DNA of 64,000 nucleotides, taken from NCBI GenBank assembly GCA_046154645.1, contig JBJXDZ010000047.1, positions 20,452 through 84,451 on the forward strand, written 5' to 3'. The notes under the pieces were generated by a model that saw only the letters and a list, made by a program, of their open reading frames with translations, made no database searches and was not told the DNA's origin. Both the position numbers and the translations under genes were made by a program. Of this stretch, positions 16,866-25,152 are shown one piece after another. Source of the stretch: Ga0077555 sp046154645. Its GTDB lineage: Bacteria; Pseudomonadota; Alphaproteobacteria; Rhizobiales; Hyphomicrobiaceae. The first letter of the stretch is position 1. Every line of letters starts with the position of its first letter.

Positions 16866-17190
16866 GGGTTCCGCTCCCTGGTTGCCGAGCCATGCCAGTG
16901 TGCCGGTCCAGCGCCGTCGTGACCAGCGCCAACACGCCATCGGGCCAACACGCCATCGGTCGGTCCGGCCTCCTGGGTCGCGTCGGGTCGCGCCTGCGCT
17001 TCGCTCCGGCTTGACGCCGACCTCCGCACGCCAAGGCAACCCGCGTTCGGTCGGGTCAAGACCTGCTCTTTCGCGACCCGACACCAAGTCCACCAACATC
17101 AATGCGATCAGCGCAACGCTTGCGATCGCGGCTGTCGGGCGGCGACCCGACAACCGCTTGCGCCGTGGGTGCCGCCGCTGAACCACAGGC
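16866..17190. other. Intergenic stretch without a supported gene
   Basis: The 325 bases between the ABM protein and msrA carry no credible gene. A minus-strand frame stays open, but it encodes an arginine/proline-rich peptide of the kind any GC-rich DNA gives. It holds a 16-base exact tandem duplication and several copies of the short word GACCCGAC and its reverse complement. The promoter of the ABM gene should lie at its left end. Confidence 0.5.
16928..16959. repeat. Exact 16-bp tandem duplication
   Basis: The 16-base word GCCAACACGCCATCGG occurs twice in direct succession (16928-16943 and 16944-16959) in non-coding DNA upstream of the ABM-domain gene. It is a likely slippage product. No function is inferred. 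Confidence 0.8.
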
Positions 17191-17841
17191 TCAGTTGGTC
17201 GCCTTCTTGCCCCAGAGCTGCTCCGTCCGGGCATCACGACCACAACCGGCACGATACGAATAATACCGGCCCGGGCTCTTCTTGTAGAAGTCCTGGTGGT
17301 AGTCCTCAGCGGCGGTAAACTCGCTCGCAGCGAGGACGCGTGTCGCGAGCGGCTTCTTCAAGGGACCGTTCTTGTCGAGATCAGCTTTGATGCGCTCGGC
17401 AATAGCGCGCTGTGCGTCGCTGTGCGCGAACACGGCGGTGCGGTATGGCTGGCCGCGATCGCAGAACTGGCCACCATCGTCATAGGGGTCAATGGTACGG
17501 AAGAACTGCATGACCAGCTTCTGATAGCTGATCTTCTTCGGGTCGAAGCTCACCTGCACCACCTCGAGATGTCCGGTGTCACCCGCCACTACCCTCTGAT
17601 AGCTGGGGTTCTTGACGGTACCGCCCATGAAGCCCGAGATCGTAGTGACCACGCCCTCCATCTTGTCGAAATCGACCTCGACGCACCAGAAGCAGCCGCC
17701 CGCAAAGGTCGCGACTTCAAGACCTTCAGCGGGTTTGGCCGGCGGTGGTGGTGCGGCCGTCTGCGCGAATGGTCCCCCCAATGAGAGGCCAAATCCGAGG
17801 GCAGCCAGCAGCAGTGCCAGCATCGTCAAGCGGCGAGTCAT
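17191..17841 (-). CDS. msrA: Exported peptide-methionine (S)-S-oxide reductase
   Basis: A 216-residue MsrA with an N-terminal signal peptide (MTRRLTMLALLLAALGFGL), so it should act in the periplasm on oxidised methionines of exported proteins. Seen: the catalytic motif FAGGCFWCVE, the conserved GYxGG-like SGFMGGTVKNPSY, YDDGGQFCDRGQPYRTAVF, and YHQDFYKK with family-typical aromatic residues. Two cysteines near the C-terminus region (AGCGRD and earlier) could resolve the disulfide. The ATG at 17841 was chosen because GGAGGA lies six bases upstream. It stands 127 bases behind msrB on the same strand; the two act on the S and R epimers. Confidence 0.92.
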   Translation of the reverse strand: MTRRLTMLALLLAALGFGLSLGGPFAQTAAPPPPAKPAEGLEVATFAGGCFWCVEVDFDKMEGVVTTISGFMGGTVKNPSYQRVVAGDTGHLEVVQVSFDPKKISYQKLVMQFFRTIDPYDDGGQFCDRGQPYRTAVFAHSDAQRAIAERIKADLDKNGPLKKPLATRVLAASEFTAAEDYHQDFYKKSPGRYYSYRAGCGRDARTEQLWGKKATN

Positions 17842-17968
17842 AGGCATTCCTCCAAGGCAGGGCCCGCTGCGGCGTGGAGCAACGCAGGGGCAATGGTGAC
17901 GGGGACACGTGGCATCGGTCCGCGCCGGGGCTTCGGCGAACATGCCCGGCGCAAACGTGGGGTCCGGT

Positions 17969-18508
17969 TCAGGACTTCTTGTCGACCACGGCTGCCGGCT
18001 CGGTGCTGGGGATGAATTTCATCGCCACGCCGTTCATGCAGTAGCGCAGGCCCGTCGGTTGCGGACCATCGTCGAAGACGTGGCCCAGATGACCGCCGCA
18101 GGTGGCGCAATGCACTTCCGTGCGGACCATGAAGAAATTGCGATCCGTCTTGGTGCCGACGGCTTTATCGAGCGGCTTCCAGAAGCTCGGCCAGCCGGTG
18201 CGGCTGTCGAACTTGGTGTCCGACATGAACAGCGGCGTATCGCAGCCGGCACAGTTGTACTGGCCAGGCCCATACTGCTTGTCGAGAGGGCTGGTGAAGG
18301 CACGCTCGGTGCCATGGTCGCGCAGGACGTAATACTGCTCCTTGGTGAGGATCTTCTTCCACTCCTCGGGCGTGCGGGTCACGGGGAAAGCTCCGTTGGC
18401 AGGGGGGTTGGCCTTGATCGGGTCGGCAGCACGAGCGGATGTGCCGAGAACGAGCAGGCTGGCCGCGGAGGCCAGGCCGGCTGAGCTGAACGTGCGTCTG
18501 GAAAACAT
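17969..18508 (-). CDS. msrB: Tat-exported peptide-methionine (R)-S-oxide reductase
   Basis: A 179-residue MsrB. Residues 1-35 form a twin-arginine signal (FSRRTFSSAGLASAASLLVL), so the folded, zinc-bound enzyme is probably exported by the Tat pathway. Seen: the two zinc-binding C-x-x-C pairs (NCAGCDTP and HCATCGGH), GWPSFW, HVFDDG, and the active-site cysteine in RYCMNGVAMKF. The ATG at 18508 begins exactly at the signal peptide and has AGAGGTGA about 8 bases upstream. With the downstream msrA it makes a full periplasmic methionine-sulfoxide repair pair. Electron supply (such as a thioredoxin-like partner) is not in the window. Confidence 0.93.
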   Translation of the reverse strand: MFSRRTFSSAGLASAASLLVLGTSARAADPIKANPPANGAFPVTRTPEEWKKILTKEQYYVLRDHGTERAFTSPLDKQYGPGQYNCAGCDTPLFMSDTKFDSRTGWPSFWKPLDKAVGTKTDRNFFMVRTEVHCATCGGHLGHVFDDGPQPTGLRYCMNGVAMKFIPSTEPAAVVDKKS

Positions 18509-18637
18509 AGGAGGTATCACCTCTTGGCGCCAGGAGGACGAGGGCTTGTTGCGACCCCGGGATCGACGCACCCGGACGACGGCGATTCTGGCCGTTGATG
18601 GATATACGAGCCAGCCGGCGGAATTACGAAATCACGT

Positions 18638-20515
18638 CTACTCAAATTTCGGGGAGCGGCGGTAGGCCCGCGCAATCGGGTTCTGCAGTCCGGCGCGCGC
18701 CCGGGCAAAGGCGGCATGCGGGCTCTGGCGCTGGCGAATGAGTTCAGCACCCGCCCACAGATGGGTGGCGTGTGTCAATTCGGAATGACGTTCCCAGTCG
18801 AGGATGCTCATGTCGTCGGGCAACGGCGGCACCAACAGCAGATCGTCTGCCCGCATATGCCGCTCGAACTCCTGCCGGTTGGCCATCAGGCTGCGCAGCA
18901 GCACGGAACCGAGGCCCGGCGCCTCAGGCAGCGGTGCCGACCGAAACGGTGTCAGCAGGCGGCGGACCAGCTGCCCCCGCGACGGTAAAGCGTCGTAATC
19001 GACCGAAAAGCGCTCAAGCTCTGGCACCTCGAAGGCGATCACCACGTTCGGGCCCTGCTTGAGTTCATGCATGACGCGGACCGGCACGTTGTCGAGCAGG
19101 CAGCCGTCGACCAGCATCTGGCCATCCTCGGTGTAGGTCGGTGGCAGCAGTGCAGGGATCGAGCCGGATGCGCGGACGGCCTGCCACAAGTCGCCCGACG
19201 TGTGGCGATGCAACGAATAGCGCGACAGGTTGGTCGAGACGGCGAAGAAGGGAATCCACAGGTCCTCGATGTCGATGCCGCTGTAGTAGGGCGCCACCTG
19301 GCGATCGAAGTGGGTGTGATCGAAGATCGAGTAGATCGGCCACGTGTAGCGGCGCAGCGCCCGGTTGGTAACGAAGATGTCATGCGTGACCCGGTCGATA
19401 TCGTCGGGTGACAAGCCCATGGCAAAGGCCGCCGTCATGGCACTGCCGCCTGAGGTGCCGCCCATGATGTCGAAGCCCATGCCGGCTTCCAGCATGGCCT
19501 TGTAGATGCCGATGTGGGCGGCACAGAACGCGCCGCCGCCGCAGGCGACGAGGCCTAGCGCCTCCCCCCTGACGAAACGCACCAGCCGGTCGACATCAAT
19601 CCGGTCGCTCAGCGCCACATGATGATGCAGATGCACCTGCCGTCCCGCGAGCCAGTGCCGCGTGCCCTGCGGCGAGCGGCGGCGCTCATGCACCAGCACC
19701 AGCCGCTGCGCCCTCTGGCTGAGCAGGGACGACGCCAGCCGCTCATGGGCGTTTTCCGCCACGGGCTCACGCGTGATGGTCTCAGCATGGCCAACCCGGA
19801 GCACCAGATCGGCTTGGCGGATTGCCTTCTCGGACCAGGGCGTCAGCGTTGCATCCGCAATGAACAGCACCGCGTCGTTGCGCCCCTCCAGCGCGTTGAG
19901 GGCAACCGTTGCAGCCCCGCTTGCGAGATCGACGCCGCGGCCGACCACGTCCTCGAACGTGTCGCGGTCGACGACCACCGTTCGCCCGACGGCTTGAAAG
20001 GCCGACGCCAGGAGCTGGACAAAGCGAGCTGGAATCGGCCGCGCTCCGGCCGGAATGACGGCAATCGTGCGCGGTGGCGGTTCCAGTTGCGTCCGCCGGC
20101 CGGCCGTCTGCTCAGCCAACCGATTGGCCAGCGTCGCCGTCAGGGTGCGCCAGATGCCGGGCAGGCGCTGGCAGAGCCGGTCGAAATCAGCCCGTCCGAG
20201 CCGCAGAACCAAACTGTCACGGGAAGCCACCACCGTCGCGGTGCGCGTGCCGCCGGCCAGGAACGCCATCTCACCGATGGGCGAGCCTGGACCGATCTCC
20301 GCCACCACGCCATCGCGGCCGGCGAGGCGCACCTCGAAGCGGCCGGTCACGACGATATAGAGGTCGTCGGCTTCCTCGCCCTGTCGCACCAGCACGTCGC
20401 CACGCCGCAACGCCAGCTTCTCGAACTCGGCCTCCATGGCCGCCCGGTCCACCGCCGACAGATCGCGGAAGATGCCAATGCTCGAAAGACCCTGTGCCGT
20501 ATCGCCCGACGCCAT
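18638..20515 (-). CDS. Cyclic-nucleotide-binding patatin-like phospholipase (NTE-like)
   Basis: A 625-residue protein with an N-terminal cNMP-binding domain (about 15-135, with GEMAFLAGGTRTATVVA as the phosphate cassette), a middle region of about 180 residues, and a patatin domain. The nucleophile elbow GTSGG is at 353-357 (Ser355) and the catalytic Asp is D470 in LVDGCLLDN. The oxyanion loop reads CGGGAFC at 325-331, where the family normally has G-G-G-G-x-R-G, so the arginine and a glycine are replaced. Start at ATG 20515, which keeps the cNMP domain near the N-terminus; TTG 20566 is possible. Likely acts on membrane lysophospholipids and may be gated by a nucleotide, or be a regulatory relative. 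Confidence 0.85.
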   Translation of the reverse strand: MASGDTAQGLSSIGIFRDLSAVDRAAMEAEFEKLALRRGDVLVRQGEEADDLYIVVTGRFEVRLAGRDGVVAEIGPGSPIGEMAFLAGGTRTATVVASRDSLVLRLGRADFDRLCQRLPGIWRTLTATLANRLAEQTAGRRTQLEPPPRTIAVIPAGARPIPARFVQLLASAFQAVGRTVVVDRDTFEDVVGRGVDLASGAATVALNALEGRNDAVLFIADATLTPWSEKAIRQADLVLRVGHAETITREPVAENAHERLASSLLSQRAQRLVLVHERRRSPQGTRHWLAGRQVHLHHHVALSDRIDVDRLVRFVRGEALGLVACGGGAFCAAHIGIYKAMLEAGMGFDIMGGTSGGSAMTAAFAMGLSPDDIDRVTHDIFVTNRALRRYTWPIYSIFDHTHFDRQVAPYYSGIDIEDLWIPFFAVSTNLSRYSLHRHTSGDLWQAVRASGSIPALLPPTYTEDGQMLVDGCLLDNVPVRVMHELKQGPNVVIAFEVPELERFSVDYDALPSRGQLVRRLLTPFRSAPLPEAPGLGSVLLRSLMANRQEFERHMRADDLLLVPPLPDDMSILDWERHSELTHATHLWAGAELIRQRQSPHAAFARARAGLQNPIARAYRRSPKFE

Positions 20516-20810
20516 GTCTGTTGCCACACTCGACCAGCCGTTCGGCGCCAGACACGGCGCCAGCAAACCATCAAAGCAGGCTGGAGCCGGTCGCGCGATG
20601 GCAATCCGGTTCCTGCGTTAGCGTGCGCGCACCACCTGGATCGGCATCCTGCCATTAACGCCTGGTTAACGCTTCGCCGCCTACGCCGTCCGATACCCAC
20701 TCGGCGGTCCGAACAAAGTGAACGCAGAGGCTTAACACGAGTTTTAAGCCTTACCGTTACGCTGCCAGCGAGGGCACAGCCATGCGCGCCCGCCGGAGAC
20801 GCTGTACCCG

Positions 20811-21815
20811 ATGGCCACTGTCAAGCCACCCACCCTGTCGATCCTGATCGTGAGCTACAACACGCGCGCCATGACAGTGGCGTGTCTCGATTCCATCGCG
20901 AGCGAGGCGCAGCACGTCAGTTATGAACTCATTGTCATCGACAATGCTTCGACGGACGGCTCGCCTCAGGCCGTCGCAGCCCATGCCTCCAAGCCGACAC
21001 TGATCCCGCTGACGCAGAACATCGGTTTTGCCCGCGCCAACAACGTCGCCGCCCGGGCAGCGCGAGGCGAATACATTCTCCTGCTCAACCCCGATACCGA
21101 GATCCGCCACGGCGCCATCGACAAGCTGGTCGGATTCGCGCGCCGACGTCGCCAATCGCGCATCTGGGGCGGCCGCACCATCTTCGCTGACGGCCGTCTC
21201 AATCCAGCCTCGGCCTGGGCCCGGCAGACGCCGTGGCGCCTCTTTTGCCGCGCGGCCGGTCTCACCGGCCTCGCCCCCAAGACCTCCGTGTTCAATGGCG
21301 AAGCTTACGGTGGCTGGCAACGGGACGGCGAGCGCAACGTCGATATCGTGTCCGGTTGCTTCCTGCTCATCGAGCACGAGTTGTGGCGCGAACTCGGCGG
21401 TTTTGATCCCCTCTATTTCATGTACGGCGAGGATGCCGACCTTTGTCTCCGAGCCAAAACACGCGGCGCCAAGCCGCGCACCACCGATCTCGCCACCATC
21501 GTGCACCATGGCGGCGCCTCGGAACCGGCCCGCGCGGACAAGATGGTGCGATTGCTCACCGCCAAGGCGACATTGATCCAGCGCCACTTCCAGGCGCCAT
21601 TGGTACCGCTCGGCCTGGCGCTGCAGGCGGCGTGGCCGCTGTCGCGGGCTATTGCCTACGGGCTCGCAGCCATTGTGCTGCCGACCTCGCAGCAGGCGGC
21701 GACAGCCCGGGAATGGGCCGAAATCTGGCGCCGGCGCGATGAATGGTATGCGGGCTACGAGGCATCGCCACATGCCAACGTGCCGTCGGCGACAAAGCGG
21801 GCCACCGCCACTTGA
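20811..21815 (+). CDS. Family 2 glycosyltransferase (rhamnosyl/GlcNAc-transferase-like)
   Basis: A 334-residue GT-A inverting glycosyltransferase. Seen: LSILIVSYNTRAMTVACLDS at the start, VIDNASTDGSPQ, NIGFARANNVAARAARGEY, the sugar-nucleotide motif LLLNPDTEI with the D-x-D-like NPDTE, and the acceptor region GGFDPLYFMYGEDADLCLRA with the catalytic ED. This pattern is that of WbbL/RfbN-like transferases that build O-antigen or exopolysaccharide. There is no membrane segment. It opens a three-gene unit: the next glycosyltransferase starts 65 bases on, and a flippase follows. The 295 bases upstream, shared with the divergent patatin gene, should hold the promoters; they are AT-richer near 20655-20755. 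Confidence 0.9.
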   Translation: MATVKPPTLSILIVSYNTRAMTVACLDSIASEAQHVSYELIVIDNASTDGSPQAVAAHASKPTLIPLTQNIGFARANNVAARAARGEYILLLNPDTEIRHGAIDKLVGFARRRRQSRIWGGRTIFADGRLNPASAWARQTPWRLFCRAAGLTGLAPKTSVFNGEAYGGWQRDGERNVDIVSGCFLLIEHELWRELGGFDPLYFMYGEDADLCLRAKTRGAKPRTTDLATIVHHGGASEPARADKMVRLLTAKATLIQRHFQAPLVPLGLALQAAWPLSRAIAYGLAAIVLPTSQQAATAREWAEIWRRRDEWYAGYEASPHANVPSATKRATAT

Positions 21816-21880
21816 AGCCGCCGCTGCCTCGCAGCTTACAGCCTTTTGCCCCAAAGCTCCGCACGGATCGCGCCAGCGCC

Positions 21881-22693
21881 ATGATCTCCACCCCACAATC
21901 CAGCGACGTTGCCACCCGGCCCGTCTACACGATCGCGACGCTGGTCAACGATCCGGCCCAACATGCCGCCATGTGCGCGAGTTTCCGCACCAACGGCTTC
22001 AGCGAGCCCCAGTGCGAATTCGTCGCCACAGCCAACCCCCGCTCCGCCTACGCGGCCCTGAACGACATGCTGGCTGCTGCCCACGGCCGCTATGTCATTC
22101 TCTGCCACCAGGATGTCCGGTTGCTCGGGGACGATCGCGCCGTCCTCGATAGCCGTCTCGCCGCCCTCGAGGCGCTTGACCCCGCCTGGGCGGTCGCCGG
22201 CAACGCTGGTGGCGTCGGGCCCGGCCGCCTGGCCATGCGCATCTCCGATCCGCATGGCGACAACCAGCATGTCGGCCCACTGCCGGCACGCGTGCAGAGC
22301 CTCGATGAGAACTTTCTGGTGGTGAAGGCGCAGGCGCGCGTCGGCTTTTCGCGCAACCTCACCGGCTTCCATCTTTACGGCGCCGACATCTGCCTCGCCG
22401 CCGATATCATGGGCTATACGGCCTACGTTATCGATTTTCATCTCCGCCATCTCAGTCCCGGCCGCAAGGACCAGAGCTTCCGCCACGCCGAGGCCGACTT
22501 CCGCGCCAAGTGGGCGGCGGCTTTGCGACCACGCTGGCTACAGACCACCTGCACGCTGCTCCGCCTTGGCGCACCCGCGCCGGAGCGTTGGCTCGGCCGC
22601 ACCCTCGAGCGCCCCTACAGCAGTCTGCTGCGTCGCACCCGCTGGTCGCACCCGGCGTCTGCCGCGAAACGACCGGGGCAAAACCAACGATGA
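21881..22693 (+). CDS. StrF-type glycosyltransferase-like protein
   Basis: A 270-residue protein that resembles the glycosyltransferase-like group named after StrF. The pointer is the segment GRYVILCHQDVRLLG (about residues 66-80), where H-Q-D-V replaces the usual D-x-D, preceded by NPRSAYAALNDML. The C-terminal part (LTGFHLYGADICLAADIMGY and FHLRHLSPGRKD) is in keeping with a nucleotide-sugar enzyme. I chose ATG 21881, as the frame upstream overlaps the previous gene. Its stop overlaps the flippase start by four bases, so translational coupling is likely. Exact linkage is unknown. Confidence 0.75.
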   Translation: MISTPQSSDVATRPVYTIATLVNDPAQHAAMCASFRTNGFSEPQCEFVATANPRSAYAALNDMLAAAHGRYVILCHQDVRLLGDDRAVLDSRLAALEALDPAWAVAGNAGGVGPGRLAMRISDPHGDNQHVGPLPARVQSLDENFLVVKAQARVGFSRNLTGFHLYGADICLAADIMGYTAYVIDFHLRHLSPGRKDQSFRHAEADFRAKWAAALRPRWLQTTCTLLRLGAPAPERWLGRTLERPYSSLLRRTRWSHPASAAKRPGQNQR

Positions 22694-24168
22694 CGCTGAA
22701 GGCACAACGTCGCCGCAAGCTGCTGGCCTTCCGCATCGCGGGCCAGGGCGCCATGCTGTTTACCGGCTTCGCGCTGGCGCAAGCTTGTTCGTTCGCGCGC
22801 AACGCGGCGCTCGGCTACATCCTCTCTCGCGGTGATTTCGGCATTGCGGCGGCCCTCACCGTCACCTTGCAGTTGATCGAGACACTGTCCGACATCGGCG
22901 CCGATCGGTTGCTGGTCCAGGCCGAGGATGGCGAGCAGGCGGGCATGCTGGCGACGGCGCACACGTTGCTGATTGCCCGCGGCTTGGTAACGGCCGTCAT
23001 CCTCTATCTGGCGGCGCGGCCGACGACGGCTTTCTTCCGGCTTGAGCAGCATCTCGGCCTGTTCGAGGCCCTCGCGCTGGTGCCCCTGATCCGCGGCTTC
23101 GTCCATCTCGACCAGCGCCGCCGCCAGCGTCAGCTCGACAACTCATCTTATCTTGCCACCGAGGTTGGCTCGCAAGCCCTGGCGCTCGCGATGTTGCCGT
23201 TCCTGCTATGGCTCTCGCCTGGCCCGCATGTGGTGATCTGGACCGCACTGGTGCAGGCGGTGGGCGCGGTGAAACTGTCGCACGCGCTGGCCCAGGTCTC
23301 CTGGCGGATCGATTTCAACCGCGAGCGAATCAAGCGCTTCCTGGCCTTCGGCTGGCCGATCTGGCTCAGCGCTTTCCCACTTATGATCGTCTATCAGGCC
23401 GATCGCTTTCTCGTCGGCCGCGCCTACGGCATGGAGACGCTTGCCGCCTACTCTGCCGCCTTCATGGTCACGATGGTGCCGGGTCTTGTCGCCGCCAAGG
23501 TCGGCCATGCCCTGATGCTGCCGCTGCTCTCCGACCGACGCGACAATCTCGAGGCCTTCACCGACCGCTACCGTCTCATGTACGAGGCCACGGTGCTGCT
23601 GGCTGCCGCCTATCTCATGCTGTTCATGCTGATCGGCGGCACCGCGCTGGCGATTGCCTTCGGACCCAATTATCGCGGCCTCGATACCGTGGTCGCGTGG
23701 CTCGCGGTGATGTGGGCGGTGCGTATGATCCAGGCCCCGCCTGGCATGGCGCTAATGGCCGCCGGGACTACCAAACCGCTGCTCTGGGCGGGCCTCATTC
23801 GCGCCTCGGCGCTGCCTTTGTCGGTGGCGGCAGCCCTCCTCGGCTGGGGCGTCGAAGGCATTGCCGCTGCCGGTGTGGCGGGCGAAGTGGCATCGCTGAT
23901 TTATGTCGCCATCGCCTTGCGCCAGATCCGGCCTGAATTGTTCGGCATCACGCTCGGGCGCGGCCTGGTGCTGATCCCGGTGGGCGCGGCGGGCCTGCTG
24001 CTGCTCGCTCATTCGCCGCCCGATCGGATGACGCTGGCAGCCATCCTGCAATGCTTCGGCGCCTTGGCAGCTATCGCCGTCGTCGGGCTGCTGGTGATGC
24101 CGGAGTTGCGCCGGGCCGCGCGCCGGCGCACACGACCGGCCCGCGCCGAGGTCATGCCCGCCACCTGA
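22690..24168 (+). CDS. Oligosaccharide flippase (Wzx/MATE-like)
   Basis: A 492-residue polytopic membrane protein of the polysaccharide-export (MOP/MATE-like) superfamily with about 12-14 helices. Seen: the N-terminal RIAGQGAMLFTGFALAQACS, LGYILSRGDFGIAAALTVTL, and ERIKRFLAFGWPIWLSAFP before helix 7, which is a usual place for the half-repeat boundary. It should move lipid-linked saccharides across the inner membrane. The start overlaps the preceding stop (ATGA), and with the two glycosyltransferases it forms a minimal assembly unit, but no polymerase or ligase is here. The end converges on the minus-strand dehydrogenase at 24187 with an 18-base gap. Confidence 0.85.
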   Translation: MTLKAQRRRKLLAFRIAGQGAMLFTGFALAQACSFARNAALGYILSRGDFGIAAALTVTLQLIETLSDIGADRLLVQAEDGEQAGMLATAHTLLIARGLVTAVILYLAARPTTAFFRLEQHLGLFEALALVPLIRGFVHLDQRRRQRQLDNSSYLATEVGSQALALAMLPFLLWLSPGPHVVIWTALVQAVGAVKLSHALAQVSWRIDFNRERIKRFLAFGWPIWLSAFPLMIVYQADRFLVGRAYGMETLAAYSAAFMVTMVPGLVAAKVGHALMLPLLSDRRDNLEAFTDRYRLMYEATVLLAAAYLMLFMLIGGTALAIAFGPNYRGLDTVVAWLAVMWAVRMIQAPPGMALMAAGTTKPLLWAGLIRASALPLSVAAALLGWGVEGIAAAGVAGEVASLIYVAIALRQIRPELFGITLGRGLVLIPVGAAGLLLLAHSPPDRMTLAAILQCFGALAAIAVVGLLVMPELRRAARRRTRPARAEVMPAT

Positions 24169-24186
24169 GCCGTGCGGTGCCGCGGA

Positions 24187-25074
24187 TCAGGACGTCTTCT
24201 TGGTCATGCCGCGACGAATGACGGGCGTGTAGCGATCGCCATCGCCGCGCTTGACGGCCTCCTCGAACAGCTCCGCGACCAGATCAGCGCCGCGCGCGCT
24301 GACGCCCTGCTCCTTGGCCAGTTCCCGCGCATAAGCCAGGTCCTTTTGCCCGTAACGCACCGAAAACGCCTCAGTCGGATAATCCTGTGGCACCAGATGT
24401 TTCATGCCGTGATTGCGCAGCACGAAACTATCAGCCGAGCCCTTGGCCATGGTCTCATAGAGCAGCTTGCCATCGACACCAGCGGCTTCGGCGATCGAGA
24501 TGGCCTCGGCAATGGCCATGGTGGTCTCGAACACCACCATGTTGTTCATGAGCTTGACGACCTGACCGGCACCCACGTCACCGCAGTGCGTGACCTCGGT
24601 GCCCATGGTGGCGAGGATGGGTTTTAGTCGCTCGAAATCACCAGCCGTGCTGCCAACCATGATCGACAGCGTACCATCGACGGCGGCGCGACGCGTGCGG
24701 GCCACGGGCGCATCGGCGAAGGCCACGCCTTTGGCCGCAAACTCCTTGGCCAGTTCCTTCATGAGGCGCGGCGGCGCCGTCGACATGTCAACGACGGTCT
24801 GGCCCTTGCGCACGAGGCCCATGAGGCCACCATTCCCGCGCGCGACAGCCTCCACCTCTTTGCCGCCGGGCAGGCACATGAGAATGACGTCGGCAGCCTT
24901 CACGGCGTCGGCCAGCGACGCTGCGGCAATCATGCCGTCGGCCTTGAGGCGGGAGACTGGATCGGGCTTCGTGTCGAAGCCGACAACCTGCCATTTGCCC
25001 TTCTTGATGATGTTCCGGCACATCGCCTCGCCCATCACGCCGAGGCCGACGAAAGCAACAGTCTTGATGTCCAT
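24187..25074 (-). CDS. NAD(P)-dependent beta-hydroxyacid dehydrogenase (second copy)
   Basis: A 295-residue relative of 3-hydroxyisobutyrate dehydrogenase. Seen: TVAFVGLGVMGEAMCRNI near the N-terminus, ADAPVARTRRAAVDGTLSIM as the substrate segment (here R-T-R replaces the common S-G-G), and the catalytic lysine in GAGQVVKLMNN. ATG 25074 is preferred, with GGAGA five bases upstream; an ATG at 25086 is also in frame. It differs clearly from the family member at 8107, so the two are paralogues with different substrates. It lies 78 bases downstream of the SDR gene on the same strand. Confidence 0.87.
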   Translation of the reverse strand: MDIKTVAFVGLGVMGEAMCRNIIKKGKWQVVGFDTKPDPVSRLKADGMIAAASLADAVKAADVILMCLPGGKEVEAVARGNGGLMGLVRKGQTVVDMSTAPPRLMKELAKEFAAKGVAFADAPVARTRRAAVDGTLSIMVGSTAGDFERLKPILATMGTEVTHCGDVGAGQVVKLMNNMVVFETTMAIAEAISIAEAAGVDGKLLYETMAKGSADSFVLRNHGMKHLVPQDYPTEAFSVRYGQKDLAYARELAKEQGVSARGADLVAELFEEAVKRGDGDRYTPVIRRGMTKKTS

Positions 25075-25152
25075 GGCAGTCTCCATTGCTGTCGCGGCGC
25101 CAATGACGCGCGGTGTGAGATCGACGGGCTGATTGATGCGAGGACGGCTAGA

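Noticed and set aside
16866..17252. N-terminal extension of the ABM-domain protein
   Set aside because: The frame is open but encodes an arginine-rich sequence without family similarity, and contains a perfect tandem repeat.
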